A DNA stretch of 5,039 bases. Origin: Candidatus Altarchaeales archaeon A3. GTDB taxonomy: Archaea; Altiarchaeota; Altiarchaeia; Altiarchaeales; Altiarchaeaceae. The stretch spans positions 1 through 5,039 of the forward strand of contig MTER01000203.1 of assembly GCA_002083985.1 (NCBI GenBank), read 5' to 3'. The notes beneath the pieces are model-generated. The model had not been told where the DNA came from. It saw only the letters and a program-made list of their open reading frames with translations, and ran no database searches. Each line of letters opens with the position of its first letter. The stretch's first letter is position 1. This document shows, in pieces, positions 1 through 4,710 of the stretch. Position numbers and translations under genes: made by a program.

Positions 1-90
1 TAATTTAAATAAGTAATAAAGTTAAGTTATATGTCTTAATTTGCAACAAGTACAATATTATTTTTTATTAAATTAAACATTGGATAATTA

Positions 91-99
91 ATTTAAATA
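91..99 (+). promoter_or_regulatory. Candidate TATA box for nfeD-type gene
   Basis: The sequence atttaaata lies about 28-36 nt upstream of the ATG at 127. An archaeal TATA box there would put transcription start close to 120, giving a nearly leaderless mRNA, which fits the absence of any Shine-Dalgarno sequence before the ATG. The same 12-bp string, taatttaaataa, also occurs at 1-12, so either copy could be a promoter or chance in AT-rich DNA. The rest of 1-126 shows no gene; it contains ttaatttgcaacaa (35-48), which recurs exactly at 4112-4125. Confidence 0.3.
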
Positions 100-126
100 A
101 ACGACCAATTAAATTTATAACTTAAA

Positions 127-1437
127 ATGAAAAAAAATTTACTCATTGGATTATTAGTTTTTGTATTATTCGGACTTATAGGCGTTCAGGCAGATGAAAT
201 TCATACGAAAAAAATTTATGTTGTTGATATTGACGATACAATAACATCAGCAACAACGGAAATAATAAAAGAAGCGGTTAACGAAAAACCGGATATTATA
301 ATTTTACGACTGAATACTCCCGGCGGGGATCTGGACTCCACACTGGAAATAATTCAGATTATTGACAATTCTGAAATTCCTTTTGTCGGATATGTCTCTC
401 CCAAGGGGGCGCATGCGTGGAGTGCGGGAACATTTATCTTGCTTTCAACACACATTGCAGCAATGTCTCCTAATAGCATAATTGGTTCCTGTCAGCCGGT
501 TTATATTGGAGCTGATAAATCAATTCCGATAAACGAATCAAAAATTTTAAATGCTGTTACAGCAGTAATGAATGAAAGAATGAATATGTATGGCAGAAAT
601 TTCTCGCTTACAGAAAAATTTATCATTGAAAATTTAAATTTAAATGCAGATGATGCAAGGAAATTTAATGCGATTGAATTAATTGCAGACAATGAAAATG
701 ATTTGATTGAAAAAATTAACGGAATGAGTGTCCATGTTTCATCCGGAGAAAAAACAATAATTACGAAAAATGCGGAGATAGTGCATTATGAGCCAAGTAT
801 TAAGACAAAATTTATGTCAGTCCTTTTAAATCCTCTGATTGCGTCACTTTTACTTATGCTCGGAATTTATGCTTTAATTTTTGGGCTTTCAAGTCCGGGA
901 ATGGGTGCGGAAATTTTAGGGATATTATGTATATTGCTGGGATTAATCGGATTGGGTTTTGATGTAAATTTAACAGGAATTGCTTTGCTGATTCTGGGAA
1001 TTGCCTTAATAATTTATGAATTAAGCACGCAAAGTTTTGGGATTGTCGGAGGAGTGGGAGTTATTGCGCTGATTACAGGAATAATTTTGTTTGGTCCATT
1101 ATCATCCCCAAATTTCTATGTATCGCAGGAATTCTTTAATACACTGCTGTATTCAATAATTTTTCCGTCGGTAATATTTGCCGTATTTTTGGTCTTTGCA
1201 GTCACAAAAATTTTCAAATCGTTGAAAAAGAAGCCAGTAATCGGGGAAAGCATGATTGGAGAAACAGCGGAATCAACAGAGGACTTTGAAAATAACACTG
1301 GATTTGTTATGTGTAAAGGTGAATTATGGAAGGCAAAAAATTTAAGTAAAACAAATGAGAAAATTTTAAAAGGAGATAAAGTAAAAATCAAAGAGATGGA
1401 AGAATACACCTTGATTGTGGAAAAAATTTGGTGCTGA
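127..1437 (+). CDS. NfeD/1510-N-type membrane-bound serine protease (ClpP-class)
   Basis: A 436-residue membrane protease of the NfeD family, long form, with a ClpP-like N-terminal protease domain, membrane helices and a C-terminal NfeD OB-fold. Residues 1-22 look like a signal peptide ending VQA. The protease domain spans about 29-200: the glycine-rich NTPGGDLDS (63-71) fits the oxyanion-hole strand, Ser99 in AWSAGT is the expected nucleophile, and Lys139 in ESKI is the likely general base, matching the Ser-Lys dyad of Pyrococcus PH1510. Four or five hydrophobic helices lie between about 231 and 360, and the soluble OB-fold is about 371-436. Known relatives cleave the hydrophobic C-terminus of a stomatin-like partner and act in membrane quality control. 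That partner gene usually lies next door but is not seen downstream here; it could lie upstream of the window. The ATG at 127 is chosen because it yields the signal peptide. Length and motifs are normal, so it is probably active. Confidence 0.9.
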   Translation: MKKNLLIGLLVFVLFGLIGVQADEIHTKKIYVVDIDDTITSATTEIIKEAVNEKPDIIILRLNTPGGDLDSTLEIIQIIDNSEIPFVGYVSPKGAHAWSAGTFILLSTHIAAMSPNSIIGSCQPVYIGADKSIPINESKILNAVTAVMNERMNMYGRNFSLTEKFIIENLNLNADDARKFNAIELIADNENDLIEKINGMSVHVSSGEKTIITKNAEIVHYEPSIKTKFMSVLLNPLIASLLLMLGIYALIFGLSSPGMGAEILGILCILLGLIGLGFDVNLTGIALLILGIALIIYELSTQSFGIVGGVGVIALITGIILFGPLSSPNFYVSQEFFNTLLYSIIFPSVIFAVFLVFAVTKIFKSLKKKPVIGESMIGETAESTEDFENNTGFVMCKGELWKAKNLSKTNEKILKGDKVKIKEMEEYTLIVEKIWC

Positions 1438-1472
1438 CCCTACTAAAATTGCGATAATTATGTATTTGTTTT

Positions 1473-1531
1473 GTAACTATTCAGAGGGTACAAAATTTTA
1501 CCAATGATTTTTGGGGTGACTGAATAGTTAC
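1473..1531. repeat. 12-bp perfect inverted repeat, 35-nt spacer
   Basis: The arms gtaactattcag (1473-1484) and ctgaatagttac (1520-1531) are exact reverse complements. The spacer holds smaller palindromes (ggta...tacc at 1487-1502; ccaa...ttgg at 1501-1514). It may be a transcribed hairpin downstream of nfeD, or a mini-element nested in the left end of the larger element. The arm resembles the end of the 4144-4318 element (both fit GTAACTNYTCA). Confidence 0.6.
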
Positions 1532-1734
1532 TTTCAAAAGTTTCCCATTTCATAAAACAAGTGTGTTGAAATAGGGTGGTCGCCAGATTACATCAATTTA
1601 CCACTAAAAATCATATTGTGCCTGGTAATAAATTTGTAAAAATCCCATATTTTAGCAAATTTTTTGCACCATCTGTGAGTTATACGAGGGGGTATTTGAA
1701 CGAAGTGAAATCGTTTTAAACTTTTATAATTTTC

Positions 1735-1777
1735 CCATTGCAACCTATATCATTTTGTGATAAAACGATAGTTGCAG
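1735..1777. repeat. Imperfect hairpin inside the 1473-1810 element
   Basis: The left arm, starting at gcaacctatatcatttt (from 1739), pairs with aaaacgatagttgc (ending about 1775) with small bulges. It is flanked by a further inverted pair, tttcccatt (1731-1739) and aatgggaaa (1792-1800). Internal secondary structure like this is common in small non-autonomous elements; no independent function can be assigned. Confidence 0.35.
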
Positions 1778-1869
1778 GTGTTGTAATTCTAAATGGGAAA
1801 CTTTTGTTACTTTGTTTTTTTACCAATATTTTTAGGAACATAATGTTTGAAATTAAATTTATAAGATTC

Positions 1870-1890
1870 AATTTTAAGATTTCTTTTAAG
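1870..1890 (+). repeat. 21-bp repeat, copy 1 (inverted copy at 3920-3940)
   Basis: The 20-bp core attttaagatttcttttaag at 1871-1890 is the exact reverse complement of 3920-3939, and the match extends one more base to 1870/3940. The two copies lie outside the aroK-like/psmB block in opposite orientation. The sequence is AT-rich but long enough that chance is an unlikely explanation. Each copy lies on the gene-block side of its gap's hairpin/linker modules. Confidence 0.6.
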
Positions 1891-1891
1891 C

Positions 1892-1983
1892 ATTTTCAAA
1901 TCGCAGAGATTTGAAAATCTCCGAGCATCAGCGAGGTGATTTAAAAATTTCAGAAATTTTTAAATCTCCGAACGAAGTGAGGT
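1892..1983 (+). repeat. Two-hairpin, two-linker repeat module (forward copy)
   Basis: Reading rightward: hairpin attttcaaatc/gatttgaaaat (1892-1902 with 1908-1918, loop gcaga); linker ctccgagcatcagcgaggt (1919-1937); hairpin gatttaaaaattt/aaatttttaaatc (1938-1950 with 1954-1966, loop cag); linker tccgaacgaagtgaggt (1967-1983). Both stems are perfect. Reverse-orientation relatives of both linkers, each beside a hairpin of different sequence, occur at 4055-4096 and 4173-4220, and a looser one at 4351-4398. This is an intergenic repeat family with conserved structure. It could be a transcription-end or processing signal, or a passive repeat; the function is unknown. Confidence 0.6.
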
Positions 1984-2075
1984 GAGATTTTTAAAATAAA
2001 ATAATTAACCCAATTTAGAGAGATAAGCACCAAATTTTATTAAATTTTCCATTTACAAAAAACCATGAGACGACT

Positions 2076-3044
2076 ATGAACCACATAAATAATACAAACA
2101 CAGACAAACAGGAAATTTCCGCAATTTCTTTTTCCTCACTCCCGTTAGTAAATTTTGGTGATGATAGAGCGGCATTCTTTAGCATATCCTTAAAAACAAC
2201 CGCAAAAGCAATACTCAGCGAAAACGATATTGAAATTTATGGGTGCGATGAATTAAAAAATGAACTGGAAACCCTCATCAATAAAATTTTTAAAAAATTT
2301 GAATTTCCTTACGGAATAAATCTGCAAATTTCCTCCGAAAATAAATGCGACAAATTTTCAATATTTTCGGCAGTGAGCATCGCCGCTTATGGCATTATAG
2401 CAGGTAAATACGGCATAATTTATGATGAAATAATGGAGAAAAAGTTAAGAACGGATAAACATACAAAAAGAAAACTCATAAAAATTCACAAAAAAATTTA
2501 TGCCTACAAGGAAATTTTTGATGATGTTATTTCATTGATAAATTCGGATATTGATTACATTCAGGCATACTCTTCGTATTTTGGCGGAGTCGCTATCGGT
2601 GAAAATGAAACGGATTCTCAAAACAACCATAAAATTTTGCGATATGCAGAAAATGAAAAATTACAAATTGTCCTCATTCCAAAAAATAAGGATGATGATG
2701 AAAATACAAATACAAATATAGAGACAAATACAGATATGAATGCAAATATAAAGATAAAAGGTGCTGATGATATTTTATGGATGGAAATTTTAAAAGGAAA
2801 TTTTTACACGGCTGCAAATTTGGGCTGTGCATTGCAGTCATTCGGAACTGCATCCGAATTTCATGAACTCATAGATTATTTAATGAAAGAGGCATTATAT
2901 TGCGGAATGACGGATGACTATGTTTTCGCTGCATTCAGAAACAAAAATTTAGATAATATATCTTCGGAATTAAAAAATTTAAGAAAATTTGAGGGAAATT
3001 TAATTATATCATCAACAAATAATTCTCCTGCGGGGATTTATTGA
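2076..3044 (+). CDS. Degenerate archaeal shikimate kinase homologue (GHMP fold, probable pseudoenzyme)
   Basis: A 322-residue protein. Archaeal shikimate kinase (AroK, MJ1440 type) phosphorylates shikimate in aromatic amino acid synthesis. Similarity is recognisable from memory of that family: AAFFSISLKTTAKAIL (32-47) near the N-terminus, AYSSYFGGVAI (164-174), KLQIVLIPKN (195-204), a GNFYTAANLG segment (241-250), and a C-terminal NNSPAGIY like the family's NNDGASIY. The catalytic parts are lost. The glycine/serine ATP loop (normally SGLxSSSA) reads DKFSIFSA (92-99). The aspartate just before the SYxGG motif is Gln163. The GTGP loop is shortened to MTDDY (278-282). An Asn/Thr/Asp-rich insert occupies about 206-228. 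The frame is intact, so it is probably maintained, perhaps as a structural or regulatory protein. ATG 2076 is the first in frame; the first ~13 residues are low-complexity. It could still have another substrate, but ordinary kinase activity looks unlikely. The call is confident for family, moderate for inactivity. Confidence 0.65.
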   Translation: MNHINNTNTDKQEISAISFSSLPLVNFGDDRAAFFSISLKTTAKAILSENDIEIYGCDELKNELETLINKIFKKFEFPYGINLQISSENKCDKFSIFSAVSIAAYGIIAGKYGIIYDEIMEKKLRTDKHTKRKLIKIHKKIYAYKEIFDDVISLINSDIDYIQAYSSYFGGVAIGENETDSQNNHKILRYAENEKLQIVLIPKNKDDDENTNTNIETNTDMNANIKIKGADDILWMEILKGNFYTAANLGCALQSFGTASEFHELIDYLMKEALYCGMTDDYVFAAFRNKNLDNISSELKNLRKFEGNLIISSTNNSPAGIY

Positions 3045-3106
3045 CCTACAAAAAAATTTAAAATTTATTATCTTTAAATTGTAATTAATAGCAATAATAT
3101 CAATTA

Positions 3107-3117
3107 ACTTTAAATCG
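3107..3117 (+). promoter_or_regulatory. Candidate TATA box for psmB
   Basis: The stretch aactttaaatc lies about 40-50 nt upstream of the psmB ATG and would give a transcription start near 3137. The 112-bp gap carries no Shine-Dalgarno, and aaatttatta (3138-3147) is another TATA-like string but sits too close to the ATG. The composition is so AT-rich that this is only a candidate. Confidence 0.2.
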
Positions 3118-3156
3118 CAACAGGCAGTACAAATCTAAAAATTTATTAAACTACAA

Positions 3157-3798
3157 ATGGACATAAATACAATATATAAGGGAACAACAACGATAGGACT
3201 AAAATGTAAAGACGGCGTTGTGCTGGTATCGGACTCAAGAGCATCTATGGGAAGTTTCATAGCAAGCAAGGAAGCAAGAAAAATTTACCCTATTTCGGAG
3301 CATGTGGCAGGAACTGTTGCAGGATCTGTCGGAGATGCGGAAAAATTTATGGAACTGCTCAATACAGAAGCATCATTTTACCGGCTCCAAAACGGCAAAG
3401 AGTTATCAACAAAAGGGATTATGACGCTTGGAACCCATATTTTGCACGGAAACAGATATTATCCTTATCTTGTGCAAATTTTAATTTGCGGATATAACAC
3501 TGAAAGTAACAAAGGAGAAATTTATTCAATTGACCCTATAGGAGGAGTTACAGAGGAAGATGTAGCTTCAACCGGCTCGGGAAGTTTAACTGCGTATGGT
3601 GTTCTTGAAAGCGAATACTCCTCTGAAAAAACAATTGATGAAAATTTACGGCTGGGAATAAAATCACTTGGTATTGCTATGGAGAGGGATTCCGCTACGG
3701 GAAATCATATAAAAGCAGCGGTTATAACAATAGACGGATATAAAGAAATCCCGAATGATGAAGTAAAGAAAATTTATGGAGAAGTAAAGAGAAAGTAA
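3157..3798 (+). CDS. psmB: Archaeal 20S proteasome beta subunit
   Basis: A 213-residue Ntn hydrolase forming the two inner rings of the 20S core; it degrades unfolded or tagged cytosolic proteins. A nine-residue propeptide (MDINTIYKG) precedes the autocleavage site Gly9-Thr10, so mature enzyme starts TTTIG with Thr10 as nucleophile. The other active-site residues are present: Asp26 (mature Asp17), Lys42 (mature Lys33), Ser141 in TGSGS, and Asp178 in ERDSATG. The last serine of that motif in Thermoplasma (RDSAS) is Thr181 here, a conservative change. The AGSVGDA motif (55-61) and the DPIGG segment (126-130) are typical. Length is usual for PsmB. The alpha subunit and the PAN ATPase are not in the window. 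The ATG at 3157 is supported by the short propeptide; there is no Shine-Dalgarno. It stands alone: 112 bp separate it from the aroK-like gene. Confidence 0.95.
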   Translation: MDINTIYKGTTTIGLKCKDGVVLVSDSRASMGSFIASKEARKIYPISEHVAGTVAGSVGDAEKFMELLNTEASFYRLQNGKELSTKGIMTLGTHILHGNRYYPYLVQILICGYNTESNKGEIYSIDPIGGVTEEDVASTGSGSLTAYGVLESEYSSEKTIDENLRLGIKSLGIAMERDSATGNHIKAAVITIDGYKEIPNDEVKKIYGEVKRK

Positions 3799-3810
3799 AA
3801 ATTTATTTAA

Positions 3811-3884
3811 ATTTATGGGTGTTTAATTATAAATTTATTGATAGCGTAATTAACAGGTGGCTGTTGGTGCTCACCCCTATAAAT
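3811..3884. repeat. Structured inverted-repeat region after psmB
   Basis: Outer arms atttatgggtg (3811-3821) and cacccctataaat (3872-3884) pair with a two-base bulge. Inside, gtttaatta (3821-3829) pairs imperfectly with taattaac (3847-3854), and aacag (3852-3856) with ctgtt (3861-3865), so some pairings are alternatives. Beginning 13 nt after the psmB stop, it could shape the 3' end of that mRNA or be a small RNA. The evidence is only pairing potential. Confidence 0.3.
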
Positions 3885-3919
3885 CGAAAAAAATAAAAAG
3901 CAATATTTTAAAAATTCCA

Positions 3920-3940
3920 CTTAAAAGAAATCTTAAAATT
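3920..3940 (-). repeat. 21-bp repeat, copy 2 (inverted copy of 1870-1890)
   Basis: The sequence is the exact reverse complement of 1870-1890. Together the copies bracket the aroK-like gene and psmB. The flanking bases on both sides diverge, so the conserved part is short. Confidence 0.6.
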
Positions 3941-4054
3941 TATGTATTGTGAAAAAAAGTCACCTATTTTTATGCTATCAAAATTTTAAAATTTAATCTT
4001 TTAATTAGACATGTTGCAAAATAACTTTTTCACCTTTAAATTTTATTAATTTTA

Positions 4055-4096
4055 ACCTCACTTCGTTTGGATATTTTAAAATCTTTGCGATTTTAA
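4055..4096 (-). repeat. Hairpin/linker repeat unit, reverse orientation
   Basis: The linker acctcacttcgtttggat (4055-4072) is the reverse complement of a sequence matching the second forward linker at 1967-1983 with few differences (atccaaacgaagtgaggt). Beside it is an 8-bp perfect stem, ttaaaatc/gattttaa (4076-4083 with 4089-4096, loop tttgc). Confidence 0.55.
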
Positions 4097-4135
4097 TCAC
4101 CTTTAAAATTTTTAATTTGCAACAACTCTATTGTA

Positions 4136-4326
4136 ATTTTTTAGTAACTTCTCAATAACTTGTGAGAAGATAACCTCGCTGTTGCTCGGATATTTTCAAA
4201 ATCTATATGATTTTGAAAATGATAAAATATATGATGATATGTTTTGCACTTTTTGTGGGCGTTTTTTATAAAATAAGCAGTTACAAAATTTATTTACCTC
4301 AACTTATTGAGAAGTTACATTTTTTA
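4136..4326. mobile_element. 175-bp MITE-like element (4144-4318) with its 8-bp target duplications
   Basis: Perfect 15-bp terminal inverted repeats, gtaacttctcaataa (4144-4158) and ttattgagaagttac (4304-4318), bound a 175-bp non-coding element; after one mismatch two further bases also match. Immediately outside, attttttа-type duplications of eight bases (A, six Ts, A) occupy 4136-4143 and 4319-4326 exactly. A sub-terminal hairpin, cttctca/tgagaag (4148-4154 with 4163-4169), overlaps the left end. The element carries one hairpin/linker unit (4173-4220). No transposase is encoded. GTAA ends and an 8-bp duplication fit the IS66 family, which would supply transposase in trans; the family name is inference. 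Confidence 0.7.
4173..4220 (-). repeat. Hairpin/linker repeat unit inside the MITE-like element
   Basis: The linker acctcgctgttgctcggat (4173-4191) is the reverse complement of the first forward linker (1919-1937) with two differences over 19 bases. It abuts a perfect 12-bp stem, attttcaaaatc/gattttgaaaat (4192-4203 with 4209-4220, loop tatat). The stem sequence differs from that at 1892-1918 by a symmetric change, so pairing is kept. Confidence 0.6.
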
Positions 4327-4350
4327 TATCTAAATACATAAAAATCATTT

Positions 4351-4398
4351 CACTACGCTCACTTCGTTCGTGTATTTCAAAAATTTCATTTTTGAAAT
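4351..4398 (-). repeat. Hairpin/linker repeat unit upstream of the small gene
   Basis: The linker-like cactacgctcacttcgttcg (4351-4370) shares cacttcgtt with the other reverse units. It is followed by a perfect 11-bp stem, atttcaaaaat/atttttgaaat (4374-4384 with 4388-4398, loop ttc). It ends 35 nt before the start codon at 4434, so it could affect transcription or be the end of the upstream repeat block. Confidence 0.5.
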
Positions 4399-4407
4399 CG
4401 TTCAAAG

Positions 4408-4417
4408 ATTTAAAAAT
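4408..4417 (+). promoter_or_regulatory. Candidate TATA box for the small gene / PIN operon
   Basis: The stretch atttaaaaat sits about 17-26 nt before the ATG at 4434, close to the spacing expected for a leaderless archaeal transcript. No Shine-Dalgarno precedes that ATG. Similar AT strings are frequent here, so support is limited. Confidence 0.3.
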
Positions 4418-4433
4418 TTTAACAAATTTTAAA

Positions 4434-4694
4434 ATGGTAAGAGAAAAGAAAAAAGAACCTTTAGAAAAACTATCTCCTGGCAAGGGCCATATCATCTCGG
4501 GGGCAGAACCAATATTTGAAAAACTTGCTCCCGGCGAAATTTATATGATTTCAAAAGATAAAAATGGCTGTGTGGAAGTTGCCGAAAATGAAAATGGGAA
4601 AGTGGTAATTAGAATAGTATGCCCTGTTAAGGAACAATCTGTTAAGAAAGAGAAAGAAGAAACAAAGAAGAATCAAAATAAGTGTCGTGTTTAG
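4434..4694 (+). CDS. Small charged protein with duplicated motif, putative PIN-toxin partner (antitoxin)
   Basis: An 86-residue hypothetical protein; I do not recognise its family. The N-terminus is basic (MVREKKK). Two tandem copies of a motif follow: EPLEKLSPGKGHIIS (8-22) and EPIFEKLAPGEIYMIS (25-40), sharing EP, EKL, PG and IS. Residues 45-65 (GCVEVAENENGKVVIRIVCPV) look like a beta hairpin, and 66-83 is a Lys/Glu-rich tail, probably disordered or helical. The stop lies 16 nt before the ATG of a PIN-domain ribonuclease. A small gene directly upstream of a PIN toxin is the usual VapBC order, so an antitoxin role is the natural inference, but no AbrB, MazE or ribbon-helix-helix motif is evident. 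The frame also opens at a TTG at 4392, but that lies inside a hairpin repeat; the ATG at 4434 is preferred. Confidence 0.6.
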   Translation: MVREKKKEPLEKLSPGKGHIISGAEPIFEKLAPGEIYMISKDKNGCVEVAENENGKVVIRIVCPVKEQSVKKEKEETKKNQNKCRV

Positions 4695-4710
4695 GAAGAA
4701 TAAATAAAAA

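Larger units (their letters stand above)
1473..1810. mobile_element. Non-coding MITE-like element with GTAAC ends and 8-bp target duplication
   Basis: The stretch begins GTAAC (1473-1477) and ends GTTAC (1806-1810). It is flanked on both sides by tttgtttt (1465-1472 and 1811-1818), an exact 8-bp direct repeat. Near the ends lies a perfect 16-bp inverted repeat (1535-1550 against 1791-1806, caaaagtttcccattt). Read inward from the right end, the terminus is GTAAC followed by AAAAGTTTCCCATTT; on the left the two parts are separated by about 58 bp. There is no transposase frame, so it would have to move using a transposase encoded elsewhere. GTAA-starting ends and 8-bp duplications are typical of the IS66 family; this assignment is inference. 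The flanking repeat is low-complexity, which limits confidence. Confidence 0.55.
1438..2075. other. Gene-free repeat-rich intergenic region
   Basis: A 638-bp stretch without a credible coding frame. It holds the 338-bp putative mobile element (1473-1810), an 85-nt transition, and the two-hairpin module (1892-1983). The final 90 bp before the aroK-like gene is plain AT-rich sequence with TATA-like stretches such as ttttattaaa (about 2036-2045) and no Shine-Dalgarno. No tRNA, rRNA or recognised riboswitch was found by eye. Confidence 0.7.
3799..4433. other. Gene-free repeat-rich intergenic region
   Basis: About 635 bp between psmB and the next credible start. No convincing coding frame was found on either strand. 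It contains, in order, an imperfect inverted-repeat region just after psmB (3811-3884), the second 21-bp repeat (3920-3940), a weak 9-bp inverted pair (4012-4124), one reverse-orientation hairpin/linker unit (4055-4096), the 175-bp MITE-like element (4144-4318) carrying another unit, and a third unit (4351-4398) just before the small gene. Confidence 0.7.

Noticed and set aside
501..692. Minus-strand frame of 63 codons
   Set aside because: It lies opposite the well-supported nfeD-type protease domain and has no recognisable domain.
1116..1409. Minus-strand frame of 97 codons
   Set aside because: It is antisense to the NfeD membrane and OB-fold region and its hydrophobic/Phe-rich composition follows from that strand; no independent start signal.
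1485..1519. Rho-independent terminator for nfeD
   Set aside because: The 12-bp inverted repeat has a 35-nt spacer, an AT-rich stem and no U run directly after it; archaeal termination does not need such hairpins.
1590..1635. ttacca/tggtaa inverted pair within the left element
   Set aside because: Only six bases pair and the match does not extend; expected by chance in this composition.
1438..2075. CRISPR array or tRNA in the left gap
   Set aside because: The repeats are few, irregularly spaced and palindromic with no unique spacers of constant length; no cloverleaf or T-loop (GTTCGAxTC) was found.
4392..4433. N-terminal extension of the small gene from TTG at 4392
   Set aside because: The TTG is inside a perfect hairpin of the intergenic repeat family; the ATG at 4434 has a TATA-like box at a suitable distance.
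4304..4495. Minus-strand frame of 63 codons
   Set aside because: It crosses the end of the MITE-like element, a hairpin repeat and the small gene; no domain is visible.
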